Source: Kiritimatiellales bacterium
GTDB lineage: Bacteria; Verrucomicrobiota; Kiritimatiellia; Kiritimatiellales; Tichowtungiaceae
NCBI GenBank assembly: GCA_041656295.1
Contig: JBBADV010000024.1
Coordinates: forward strand, 1 to 34,211
Reading direction: 5' to 3'
DNA length: 34,211 nt
The position numbers and the translations under genes were made by a program. The notes under the pieces were generated by a model. That model was not told the origin of the DNA. It ran no database searches and saw only the letters and a list, made by a program, of their open reading frames with translations. The first letter of the stretch is position 1; every line of letters begins with the position of its first letter. Positions 7,424 to 15,186 of the stretch are shown here, piece after piece.

Positions 7424-10252
7424 ATGAGTAATAAATGGATTATTGTTTCCGGCGCGCGCGAACACAATTTGAAAAATGTAGATGTTAAGATTCCGCGTAA
7501 TAAACTGACTGTGATTACGGGATTGAGCGGTTCCGGCAAATCGTCGCTGGCGTTCGACACACTCTATGCGGAAGGTCAGCGCAAATATGTTGAAAGCCTG
7601 TCGGCCTATGCACGCCAGTTTCTGGAACAGATGCAGAAACCGGATGTGGAAATGATCGAAGGCCTGTCGCCGGCGATTTCCATTGAACAGCGCACGGCCG
7701 GCTCAAACCCGCGCTCGATTGTCGCGACGACAACAGAAATTCATGACTACCTGCGTCTGCTGTTCGCGAGCATCGGCAAAGTGCACTGTCCGAAATGCAA
7801 AAAACCGATTCAGCGACAGAGCGCCGAAGATATTACGAATCAGCTTTTACAGCTGCCGGAAAAAACGCGGGCGGTGCTGCTGGCGCCGGTGGTGCGCGGG
7901 CGTAAAGGACGCCATGAAGAGATTTTTGCGGCACTGCGCCGGCAGGGTTTTGTGCGCGTCCGCGTGAACGGCACACTGTATGAAATTGATGAGCCGCCGG
8001 CGCTGGATAAAAATAAAAAACACATGATTGAAACGGTGGTCGACCGTCTGGTGATTGATCCGGCGGATCGCAGCCGCATCAATGATTCGGTTGAAACTGC
8101 GCTCGCCACCGGCGAAGGAGTGATGATCGCCATGATGCAGACCGGCGATGACAAATGGGATGACCGGCTCTATTCCGAAAAAAATGCGTGCCTGGACTGC
8201 GATCTGAGTTTTGAAACATTCACCGCTAAACATTTTTCATTCAATGCGCCGTACGGCGCGTGCCCGGTGTGTCACGGACTCGGCAACATGCTCACGTTCG
8301 ATGAAGAACTGATTGTACCGGACGAAACACTGCCGCTCGAAGAAGCGATTCATCCGTGGCGGCGCGGCGGCCGGCGTTCTATCATCTATCATAAAAAACT
8401 GCTCACCGCTGTGGCGAATGCATACGATGTTCCGCTCAGCACGCCGTACAACAGCCTGCCGCCGGCCTTTAAAAAAATTCTGCTCTACGGCACCGGCGAT
8501 GAACCAATCACCTATTTTCTGCGGCGCCATAAAATTCAAAAACCGTTCGAGGGCGTCATTCCAAACCTGCAGCGGCGCTACACTGAAGCCGACAGTGAAT
8601 GGACGCAGGAACGTCTGCGCGCATATATGGGAACACAGCGCTGCACCGCATGTCACGGTGCGCGGTTGCGCCCGGAAGTGCTCGCGTGTACCGTCGGCGG
8701 AAAAAATATTTATGACATCTGCCTCTTCTCCATCGAACAGGCACAGCAGTTTTTCACCGCGCTGAAACTGACGCAAGAGGAAACGCAAATTGTGCGTGAC
8801 GTGCTGAAAGAGATTCAGGCGCGGCTCGGTTTTATGCTGGATGTCGGACTTGATTATCTTACGCTCGACCGCGAAAGCGGCACGCTCTCCGGCGGTGAAG
8901 CGCAGCGTATCCGGCTGGCTACGCAAATCGGCTCGCGGCTCACCGGTGTGCTCTATGTGCTCGACGAACCGAGCATCGGCCTGCATCAGCGCGACAACGA
9001 CCGCCTGCTCGCCACGCTCAAGGAGCTGCGCGACCTCGGCAACACTGTCGTTGTGGTTGAACACGACGAACAGACAATTCTCGCAGCGGACTATGTCATC
9101 GATCTCGGTCCCGGCGCCGGCGTTCACGGCGGTGAAATCACCTTCGCCGGCACGCCGAAAGAGCTGCTGAGAGCCAAAACACCGTTGACCGCCAAATATC
9201 TGCGGCATGAACTCGAAGTTGAAATTCCGGTAGAACGCCATAAACCGGCGCAACTGTTTCTCGAAATTAAAGGCGCAGCGGAGAATAATCTGAAAAATGT
9301 GAACGCGAAAATTCCGCTCGGTCTTTTTACCTGTGTCACCGGCGTTTCGGGGTCCGGTAAAAGTACGCTGATTGACGATGTTCTGCGGCGCGCGCTGTTC
9401 AGAAAATTTTTCGGCTCGAAAGAACGCCCCGGCAAACACAAGCAACTGCTCGGTGTTGAACATATTGATAAAGTGATTGTCATCGATCAGTCGCCGATCG
9501 GCCGCACACCGCGCAGTAATCCGGCGACGTACACCGGTGCATTTTCAATGATCCGTGCGCTGTTTGCTGCGACACCGGCATCAAAAATCCGCGGCTACAG
9601 TCCCGGCCGGTTCAGTTTTAATGTCAAAGGCGGACGCTGTGAACACTGTCAGGGCGACGGCATGCTGAAGATTGAAATGCACTTTCTGCCGGACGTTTAT
9701 GTCACCTGCCCGCAATGCGGCGGCCAGCGCTATAACCGTGAAACGCTTGAGGTACATTACGGCGGGAAAAATATTGCCGGCGTGCTGGATATGACCATCA
9801 ATCAGGCGTGTGAATTTTTTGCCGCCATTCCCGGCGTTGAACGGAAATTGAGAACGCTGCGCGAAGTCGGACTCGGCTATTTGCGGCTCGGACAGTCCGC
9901 CACCACCCTTTCCGGCGGCGAAGCCCAGCGCATTAAACTCTCCGCCGAACTCAGTAAAAAAGCCACCGGACGGACACTTTACATTCTCGATGAGCCGACC
10001 ACCGGCCTGCACTTCGCCGATGTGCACAAACTTATTCAGGTGCTCGAAAGTCTGCGTGACGGCGGCAACACGGTGCTTATTATCGAACATAATCTCGACG
10101 TCATTAAACGCGCCGACTGGATTATTGACCTCGGTCCCGAAGGCGGTGAACGCGGCGGAAAAATCATTGCCGCCGGTCCGCCGGAAAAAATCGCCGCCAC
10201 ACCGGCATCCTACACCGGAAAATATTTGAAAACGATTTTGCCAAAGATCTGA
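7424..10252 (+). CDS. uvrA: UvrABC system protein A (excinuclease ABC subunit A)
   Basis: This 942-residue ATPase recognises DNA lesions in nucleotide excision repair and loads UvrB. The ATG at 7424 gives the standard N-terminus (IIVSGAREHNLKNVDVKIPR); the longer open frame from 7265 adds sequence foreign to the family. The first Walker A is GLSGSGKSS (33-41), followed by the UvrB-binding region and the zinc modules CPKC and CLDC...CPVC. The first ABC signature, LSGGEAQRIRLA, and Walker B, VLDEPSIGL, follow. The second half has Walker A GVSGSGKST, the CEHC...CPQC zinc finger of the DNA-binding domain, LSGGEAQRIKLS and ILDEPTTGL. Everything expected is present and the length matches canonical UvrA. 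The ATL gene follows after 142 bp. No clear LexA box was seen upstream. Confidence 0.98.
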   Translation: MSNKWIIVSGAREHNLKNVDVKIPRNKLTVITGLSGSGKSSLAFDTLYAEGQRKYVESLSAYARQFLEQMQKPDVEMIEGLSPAISIEQRTAGSNPRSIVATTTEIHDYLRLLFASIGKVHCPKCKKPIQRQSAEDITNQLLQLPEKTRAVLLAPVVRGRKGRHEEIFAALRRQGFVRVRVNGTLYEIDEPPALDKNKKHMIETVVDRLVIDPADRSRINDSVETALATGEGVMIAMMQTGDDKWDDRLYSEKNACLDCDLSFETFTAKHFSFNAPYGACPVCHGLGNMLTFDEELIVPDETLPLEEAIHPWRRGGRRSIIYHKKLLTAVANAYDVPLSTPYNSLPPAFKKILLYGTGDEPITYFLRRHKIQKPFEGVIPNLQRRYTEADSEWTQERLRAYMGTQRCTACHGARLRPEVLACTVGGKNIYDICLFSIEQAQQFFTALKLTQEETQIVRDVLKEIQARLGFMLDVGLDYLTLDRESGTLSGGEAQRIRLATQIGSRLTGVLYVLDEPSIGLHQRDNDRLLATLKELRDLGNTVVVVEHDEQTILAADYVIDLGPGAGVHGGEITFAGTPKELLRAKTPLTAKYLRHELEVEIPVERHKPAQLFLEIKGAAENNLKNVNAKIPLGLFTCVTGVSGSGKSTLIDDVLRRALFRKFFGSKERPGKHKQLLGVEHIDKVIVIDQSPIGRTPRSNPATYTGAFSMIRALFAATPASKIRGYSPGRFSFNVKGGRCEHCQGDGMLKIEMHFLPDVYVTCPQCGGQRYNRETLEVHYGGKNIAGVLDMTINQACEFFAAIPGVERKLRTLREVGLGYLRLGQSATTLSGGEAQRIKLSAELSKKATGRTLYILDEPTTGLHFADVHKLIQVLESLRDGGNTVLIIEHNLDVIKRADWIIDLGPEGGERGGKIIAAGPPEKIAATPASYTGKYLKTILPKI

Positions 10253-10280
10253 AAGTTAAATGTCGGAAAAGACATGAAAG

Positions 10281-10337
10281 GGATAAACAGGATCGACAGG
10301 ATTTTCCGGGGCGGATTCCTATCTTGCAAATCCTGTC
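10281..10337. repeat. Dispersed 'ACAGGAT' repeat with inverted arms downstream of uvrA
   Basis: The stretch contains tandem-like GATAAACAGGATCGACAGGA, with GACAGGATTT (10295-10304) and AAATCCTGTC (10328-10337) as perfect 10-bp inverted arms. The same vocabulary (GACAGGATTAACAGGAT and its complement) occurs at 26547-26608, and a piece (ATCCTGTC) at 25197. It could act as a 3' hairpin for uvrA but lacks a T-tract. Confidence 0.55.
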
Positions 10338-10394
10338 TAAATACTTTGTCTGCTTTCCGATCAATAAAATCAAATTTTCGGTGTTTTTGTTCCG

Positions 10395-10736
10395 GTGCTG
10401 GAATATCTTAAAAGCGTGAAAGAAAAATCATCCAGCGGCTTTTTTAAGGAGGTTTACCGGCTCGTTGCCAAAGTTCCGCGCGGACGTGTAGCGACCTACG
10501 GACAGATTGCTGCTCTGGCTGGACGTCCCACGGCTGCTCGTTATGTTGGTTTCGCGTTGAGCAGCTCGCCGGACGGACTTGAGCTGCCTTATCACCGCAT
10601 CGTCAATCGCACCGGTAGACTCGCGCCCGATCCGGTTTTCGGCGATCAGTCCATCCAGCGAAAACTTCTGCGCCGGGAAGGAATTACCTTTCTGCCCGAT
10701 GGACGGATTAATATGAAAAAACATCTGTGGAAATAA
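10395..10736 (+). CDS. Alkyltransferase-like (ATL) protein, MGMT fold without the active Cys
   Basis: This is a 113-residue protein from GTG 10395; no ATG precedes the conserved core and no clear ribosome binding site exists, so the start is moderately certain. It matches the C-terminal domain of O6-alkylguanine-DNA methyltransferase: VPRGRVATYGQIAALAG (Tyr35 corresponds to the base-flipping Tyr), the TAARYVGFAL helix with its Arg finger (R49), and PYHRIVNRTG. In true MGMT this last motif is PCHR. Here Tyr66 replaces the alkyl-accepting Cys, so it should bind alkylated guanine without repairing it. ATL proteins are known to flag such lesions for nucleotide excision repair, and this gene sits directly after uvrA on the same strand, fitting that role. 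Confidence 0.9.
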   Translation: MLEYLKSVKEKSSSGFFKEVYRLVAKVPRGRVATYGQIAALAGRPTAARYVGFALSSSPDGLELPYHRIVNRTGRLAPDPVFGDQSIQRKLLRREGITFLPDGRINMKKHLWK

Positions 10737-10740
10737 TGCG

Positions 10741-10799
10741 GAACAGACATTCCTGCCTGCCCTTTTTACATGAGAATGAGCAGACATTCTTGTCTGCTC
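10741..10799. repeat. Two copies of a dispersed palindrome between convergent genes
   Basis: GAGCAGACA (10778-10786) and TGTCTGCTC (10791-10799) are perfect 9-bp arms around TTCT. A less perfect relative, CAGACATTCCTGCCTG, sits at 10744-10759. The unit resembles the hairpin at 7282-7310. It lies between the convergent ATL and NIF3 genes, so it might terminate transcription in both directions, but no T-tract follows on either strand. Confidence 0.6.
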
Positions 10800-10833
10800 C
10801 GCGCGGTGCGACAAATATCAACCCGAAAACACT

Positions 10834-11598
10834 CTAGTTATATTGAAGCGGAGGTTTGTCGGCGGTTGAAATAATAAAATTTACGCCGGCACACAACGAT
10901 TTGAGTTTTTTGGCCAATACAGGCAGATAGCCGCGCTCGGTTTCGGTATGTCCGCAGAGAATAATTCCGGCACCGGACTGTGTAACAGCCAGTGCATCGT
11001 GATGTTTCATTTCACCGGTAAGAAAAACATCAGCGGGAATGGCACAGATTGCATCCATTCCGGCGCCGGCACACAGTGCCACAGTACGGATTTTTTTATT
11101 CCCCGGTGCGGCGGTCTGCACCGTTTTAAGTTTTAGTTTCTGCTTTACGGTTTCAACCAGCATTGCAAAGGGCACCGGTGTTTTGAATTTGAGTACACGC
11201 GCAAGATTTACTGCTTCGATTTTGACATCATTAAACACGCCGGTCAGCCGGCCGGCCAGCCAGTCATTCACACCGCCGGCAACGGCGTCGAGCGCAGTGT
11301 GCGGTGAATAAACACCAATGCCGGCACGAATGATTTTCATTGCGGTGCGAGCCTGGGGATTAGACTGCTCAAGCCGGTTGAATCCACCGAAGAAAAGCGG
11401 ATGATACGTAATAATAAAATCCGCTTTACGCTGAATCGCTTCAGCGGCGACGGCTTCTGTCAGATCAACCGTCAAGAGTACGGTTGAAATTTGTTTTGCC
11501 GGCACCGGTTCAATCAGCAATCCGGTATTGTCCCACTCCTCTGCCAGTTCCGGCGATGTGATCGTTTCGATGACGTGAATCAGTTCTTTGGTTTTCAT
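10834..11598 (-). CDS. NIF3-like dinuclear-metal protein (GTP cyclohydrolase I type 2 family)
   Basis: This 254-residue protein starts with ATG at 11598. NIF3/YbgI-family markers are clear: EEWDNTGLLIE near the N-terminus, TYHPLFFGG with metal-ligand His66, VYSPHTALDAV with His100 and Asp104, and GHTETERGYLP near the C-terminus with further ligands. The family forms toroidal hexamers with a two-metal site. It is annotated as GTP cyclohydrolase 1 type 2, but the true reaction is uncertain in most bacteria. It follows galM by 17 bp on the same strand and is probably cotranscribed; that pairing gives no strong functional hint. Confidence 0.95.
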   Translation of the reverse strand: MKTKELIHVIETITSPELAEEWDNTGLLIEPVPAKQISTVLLTVDLTEAVAAEAIQRKADFIITYHPLFFGGFNRLEQSNPQARTAMKIIRAGIGVYSPHTALDAVAGGVNDWLAGRLTGVFNDVKIEAVNLARVLKFKTPVPFAMLVETVKQKLKLKTVQTAAPGNKKIRTVALCAGAGMDAICAIPADVFLTGEMKHHDALAVTQSGAGIILCGHTETERGYLPVLAKKLKSLCAGVNFIISTADKPPLQYN

Positions 11599-11615
11599 AA
11601 GATGCAGTGCAGAAT

Positions 11616-12671
11616 TTATTCTGACGAAAATTTAAAAATGGTTTGCGAGACATAGGGCCGTCCGGGGCGCAGAATAGAATCGGGAAACTGCGGCTGATTC
11701 GGTGAATCAGGATAGTGCTGTGTTTCCAGGCAAAAACCGGCGCGTTTGACAAACGGCCTGCCGCCCTTGCCTTTCAGCGTTCCGCCAAGAAAATTTCCGG
11801 TATAAAAAACCATTCCGGGTTCCGTCGTGAACACATCCAGCACACGTCCGCTTTTCGGATCGATTGCGCGCGCCGCAAAACTTAATTCACCGGCACCGGT
11901 TTTATTAAGACAGTACGTGTGATCGTAGCCGCCGGCAGAACGCAACTGCTCATCATCGGCATCAATCCGTTCGCCGATGACGCGCGGTGCACGAAAATCA
12001 AACGGCGTGCCTTCCACCGCGCGTTCTTCGCCGTACGGAATTGTTTGTTCATCAACCGGCAGAAATTTATCGGCGTTGATTGTTAACACCTGACGCATTG
12101 CGCTGCCGGAATCGTGACCGGCAAGATTGAAGTATGAATGGTTTGTAACAACAAACGGCGTCGCTCTGGTTGATTCAGCAGTATAGTCGATTTTTAATTC
12201 GCCGGAATCCGTCAGTGTATATATCACCGAGGCTTTTACTTCACCGGGGAATCCTTCTTCACCGTCCGGACTGAGGTACGTTAACTTCAGCGCATTTTCT
12301 GCTGTAAGAATTTCGGTGTTCCAAATGCGTTTATCAAATCCGCGCATACCGCCGTGCAATGTGTTTCCATGACTGTTTTGCGGCAGGTGGAATTTTACTC
12401 CGTCCAGTACAAACCCGCCGCCGGCAATCCGGCCGGCAACACGACCGGTGATTGAGCCGAAATGCGGAGATTCTTCCGTATACTCTTCAGCAGTATCATG
12501 ACCTAACACCACATCGATAAATTTTCCGCGCCGGTCCGGCACTTTCAACGATTGAATAATGCCGCCGTAATTCAGAATGCGAATCTCCATTCCACTGCTG
12601 TTCGTCAGTACAAAAAGCTCAACATTTTCGCAGAAAATATTTTTCCCGAACGCCTCCTGGATTACCGCCAT
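11616..12671 (-). CDS. galM: Aldose 1-epimerase (galactose mutarotase)
   Basis: This 351-residue protein starts at ATG 12671, chosen because GGAGGA lies just upstream and the product begins at the family boundary; the frame is open to 12731. Motifs include LNYGGIIQSLKVPDRRG, GSITGRVAGRI, HGNTLHGGMRGFDK, VVTNHSYFNLAG (catalytic His) and FCLETQHYPDSPNQP (catalytic Glu). It interconverts the alpha and beta anomers of aldohexoses in the cytoplasm, feeding sugar kinases and isomerases. No signal peptide is present. It reads away from the sugar operon and is separated from it by an IS5 remnant and the AraC gene, so a direct functional tie is only possible. Confidence 0.96.
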   Translation of the reverse strand: MAVIQEAFGKNIFCENVELFVLTNSSGMEIRILNYGGIIQSLKVPDRRGKFIDVVLGHDTAEEYTEESPHFGSITGRVAGRIAGGGFVLDGVKFHLPQNSHGNTLHGGMRGFDKRIWNTEILTAENALKLTYLSPDGEEGFPGEVKASVIYTLTDSGELKIDYTAESTRATPFVVTNHSYFNLAGHDSGSAMRQVLTINADKFLPVDEQTIPYGEERAVEGTPFDFRAPRVIGERIDADDEQLRSAGGYDHTYCLNKTGAGELSFAARAIDPKSGRVLDVFTTEPGMVFYTGNFLGGTLKGKGGRPFVKRAGFCLETQHYPDSPNQPQFPDSILRPGRPYVSQTIFKFSSE

Positions 12672-12812
12672 AACTTCCTCCGCTGAATTCAGGACAGAAC
12701 ATAAACAAAAAGAACAGCATAGCCGAATCAATTAATCGACTGTTTGAAATTCTGAGAATGATTTTTATCTGACTTCCCCGCCGGTAAATCCGGAATTTAA
12801 GATGGAACCTGA

Positions 12813-13040
12813 GAACTGGCTGAGACGCTGGGATTTATACCTGTTGTTCCGCCTAATCCGAACCGGAAAAATCCATGGGAGTACGATCAAATGCTTTACA
12901 AAAGACGGAATGAGGTTGAGCGACTGATCCGGCGGGTGAAATCCTGTCGCCGCGTATTCACCCGTTATGACAAACTGGATATTATGTTTTCGGGATTCAT
13001 CGCATTCGCGTTCATTGCGGAACTCTTGCGCTTGTGTTAA
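12813..13040 (+). pseudogene. IS5-family (IS427-like) transposase C-terminal remnant
   Basis: From just after an in-frame TGA at 12810 to TAA at 13038-13040 the plus strand reads 75 codons: AETLGFIPVVPPNPNRKNPW, YKRRNEVERLIRRVKSCRRV, FTRYDKLDIMFSGFIAFAF. This is the conserved C-terminus of IS5/IS427-type DDE transposases, with the catalytic Glu in RRNEVERL. The 5' two-thirds are missing. The 12672-12812 segment before it holds only the galM leader. From 13041 to 13177 there is a T-run (13062-13068) and no gene. Confidence 0.88.
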
Positions 13041-13177
13041 CACGACCTAGTCGAAGGTGTTTTTTTGACCCTAACAGGAGTAACATTTTTTCTGCTGTTG
13101 ACATCCTTAACCAGCTGCATTGTTCGCTCTGTTGAGTCCCGGTCGCTTTACTCTCGAATCCTGGTGTTCCTGAAAAT

Positions 13178-13975
13178 TTATCCCAAACACTGTTTCGGCG
13201 GGAATCCCCAGTGCCGTTTAAATGTTTTTGAAAAGTGAAATGCATCATAGAAACCAAGACGCTCGGCGGTGGTTTGCACATTGGAGCCATTTTCGAGCAT
13301 GCTGCGGGCTTCTTCCATGCGCCGGTTTATAATATACTGCTGTGGGGTCTGTCCGAATTCAGTTTTAAAATGGTGTGCGATAAATGACGGCGATTTTCCG
13401 ATGAGTTCGGCCAGCTGATCAATCATAATTTTTTCTGTCAGACGGGTTTCAATATACGTTTCGATCTCCTCAACCCACGGTTTGGTTTGGTAACGAATCA
13501 GTTCGCTGTCGATGATGGATTTGCTGACACATTTTAGAACGTGGCCGATATCCAGTGCTTTTTCGACGGCGAAAACCGGCAGTTTACGGTAGAGCTGTTT
13601 GAATGCCGGCGGCCAGCCGGTGTATGATTTTCTCTGTAAATCGCGGAGCTGCCCAAACACGATGGCGCCGAGATAAATATTACGACGGTCATAGAGCGGT
13701 ATGATGCCTTCAATCAGTCCGCAGTGGCAGTGATAAATGTGCACATCGCGCAGCCGTTTGGCTTCTTTCAGATGTTCCCGGTCACATTCAATACAGCGTT
13801 GTGCGCGTTTTTTATTCCGCCGGAACGCGGTGCAGAACGGGGACATCGGCTTGACGTGAAAATATTCCAGCTCATGTTCCCGCATATCAAAAAATGTAAT
13901 CCGGATATTAAACAGCCGGTGAAGCCGGCTCATAATCTGATCCATTTCTTTGGCGGCAATGGCGTACTGAAGCAT
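13178..13975 (-). CDS. AraC-family regulator with PocR sensory domain
   Basis: This 265-residue protein starts at ATG 13975. Residues about 1-160 form a PocR-type ligand-binding domain, with conserved cysteines in RAQRCIECDREH and YHCHCGL and the core IIPLYDRRNIYLGAIVFGQL. Residues about 168-262 are a double helix-turn-helix of the AraC family (IDQLAELIGKSPSFIAHHFK, then AERLGFYDAFHFSKTFKRHW). PocR domains are known or predicted to sense small hydrocarbon-type ligands such as propanediol. The gene is divergent from the five-gene sugar operon across a 297-bp region and is the obvious candidate activator. If the pathway yields lactaldehyde or propanediol from a deoxy sugar, a PocR sensor would fit; this is inference. 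Confidence 0.94.
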   Translation of the reverse strand: MLQYAIAAKEMDQIMSRLHRLFNIRITFFDMREHELEYFHVKPMSPFCTAFRRNKKRAQRCIECDREHLKEAKRLRDVHIYHCHCGLIEGIIPLYDRRNIYLGAIVFGQLRDLQRKSYTGWPPAFKQLYRKLPVFAVEKALDIGHVLKCVSKSIIDSELIRYQTKPWVEEIETYIETRLTEKIMIDQLAELIGKSPSFIAHHFKTEFGQTPQQYIINRRMEEARSMLENGSNVQTTAERLGFYDAFHFSKTFKRHWGFPPKQCLG

Positions 13976-13984
13976 AAGGCCCCT

Positions 13985-14140
13985 TTAAAAATCCGAAGCA
14001 CGAAAAACCCAAGCACGAAAGAAATTTTTAATATTCAATTCTCATTCGCGCACATTCGCGTTCATTAGTGGTTAAAATCTTCGTTTCATTCGTTTTTTTT
14101 AATCCGTTTTAATCCGTGCTATCCGTGGTTTTATTTTTTG
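13985..14140. repeat. Intergenic dispersed-repeat text between regulator and operon
   Basis: The segment contains phrases that recur around dinB and at 26640: CATTCGCGTTCATTAGTGGT, AATCCGTTTTAATCCGTGC and TATCCGTGGTTTT. It also holds the near-duplicates GAAGCACGAAAAACC and CAAGCACGAAAG. It has no coding potential. It resembles the low-complexity intergenic repeat families seen in many environmental genomes. Confidence 0.5.
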
Positions 14141-14169
14141 CGTTCTTATCTCCGGCTCAGCGTTTCATA

Positions 14170-14199
14170 CATGTAATAATTTTTGTAGAATTATACATG
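14170..14199. promoter_or_regulatory. Candidate regulator site upstream of the sugar operon
   Basis: CATGTAATAAT (14170-14180) and ATTATACATG (14190-14199) form an inverted repeat with a one-base indel, and ATACATG also occurs twice in direct orientation (14167-14173 and 14193-14199). The site lies 74 bp before the aldolase ATG, in the AT-rich part of the divergent regulator/operon region. This is where an AraC-type activator would be expected to bind. Confidence 0.4.
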
Positions 14200-14272
14200 A
14201 ACGAATAGGTCTGTCCATTCCGGTATTTTGCTCTTTCCGGCATAATTTCTGCAACGAGGTGAGGAGGAGTTT

Positions 14273-15184
14273 ATGTCGTATGCATCAACGCAGCAGTTAA
14301 TTGAGCGCGCCTGCCGCGCCGGAATTGCAATTCCGGCGTTTAATATTCCGTATCTGCCGATGGTCGAACCGGTCGTGAATGCATTGAAAGACCGGAACAG
14401 TTTCGGGCTGGTTGTGGTTGCCCGGCTGGAGTGGAAAAAGTTTAAATCGCGCAGTCCGGAAGCGGTTGCGGAAGAATATAACAAATTCAGACAGACAAAG
14501 CACACGCGGCTTCATCTGGATCATGTTCCGGTGATCGACGAAGATAATCTGCGTGTCGATTATATGGAAATTATGACCCGCGCGCTGGCCGCCGGATATG
14601 AGTCCGTAATGATCGACGGCTCGCGGCTTCCGCTGCCGGAAAATATTGCATGCACGAAAGAGGTTGTTGAATTAGCACACACATACGGCGTGCCGGTTGA
14701 GGCGGAGCTCGGCGCGGTGATGGGGCATGAAGCGGGACCGCTGCCGCCGTATGAAGAACTGTTTACTTCCGGAAAAGGATTTACCGACCCAGACGAGGCG
14801 CGGCAGTTTGTCAAAGAAAGCGGTGCAGACTGGTTGTCGGTGGCCATCGGCAATATTCACGGCGCGATTTCCGCCGCCGCAAAAGGAAAGCAGAAAGTTG
14901 CCGCGCGGTTGAATATCGAGCACCTTGACCGGATTTATAAAGCCGCCGGCGTTCCGCTGGTTCTGCACGGTGGAACCGGAATTCGTAAAGAATACATCAT
15001 GGAATCGCTCAAACACGGCATTGCAAAAATCAATGTGGCCACCGCGATCCGCCAGCCGTATGAGCGTGAACTGGAAAAAGGAGTTTCTGCCGCACAGGAC
15101 GCTGTTTATGACGCGATGCTGACGGTGATTGATGATGATTTTGAAATTCAGAATTCTGCCGACATTTTAAAACCGGAGGAGTGA
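14273..15184 (+). CDS. Class II (zinc) ketose-phosphate aldolase, FbaA/GatY/KbaY family
   Basis: This 303-residue protein starts with ATG 14273 after GAGGAGGAG. Family motifs: IPAFNIPYLPMVEPV at the N-terminus; LHLDHVP, with D83 as catalytic base and H84 as zinc ligand; SVMIDGSRLPLPENI; VEAELGAVMG; LSVAIGNIHG with H196; VLHGGTGIRKEYI with H232; and KINVATAIR. These enzymes cleave ketose (bis)phosphates, typically to DHAP plus an aldehyde. It is the first gene of a tightly coupled operon whose kinase would make its substrate. HLDHVP replaces the usual HLDHG/HTDHC, so substrate preference may differ from fructose-1,6- or tagatose-1,6-bisphosphate. The stop is 2 bp before the next ATG. Confidence 0.93.
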   Translation: MSYASTQQLIERACRAGIAIPAFNIPYLPMVEPVVNALKDRNSFGLVVVARLEWKKFKSRSPEAVAEEYNKFRQTKHTRLHLDHVPVIDEDNLRVDYMEIMTRALAAGYESVMIDGSRLPLPENIACTKEVVELAHTYGVPVEAELGAVMGHEAGPLPPYEELFTSGKGFTDPDEARQFVKESGADWLSVAIGNIHGAISAAAKGKQKVAARLNIEHLDRIYKAAGVPLVLHGGTGIRKEYIMESLKHGIAKINVATAIRQPYERELEKGVSAAQDAVYDAMLTVIDDDFEIQNSADILKPEE

Positions 15185-15186
15185 TT

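Noticed and set aside
8237..9463. 408-codon minus-strand ORF inside uvrA
   Set aside because: It is the antisense shadow of a strongly conserved uvrA frame, with no start signal and no recognisable domain.
10446..10454. Perfect AAGGAGGTT Shine-Dalgarno-like sequence in the ATL gene
   Set aside because: It encodes K-E-V within the conserved region and no in-frame start codon follows at usable distance.
13041..13070. CGAC-CTA-GTCG followed by a T-run as a terminator
   Set aside because: The 4-bp stem is too weak, and the sequence probably belongs to the end of the IS5-type element.
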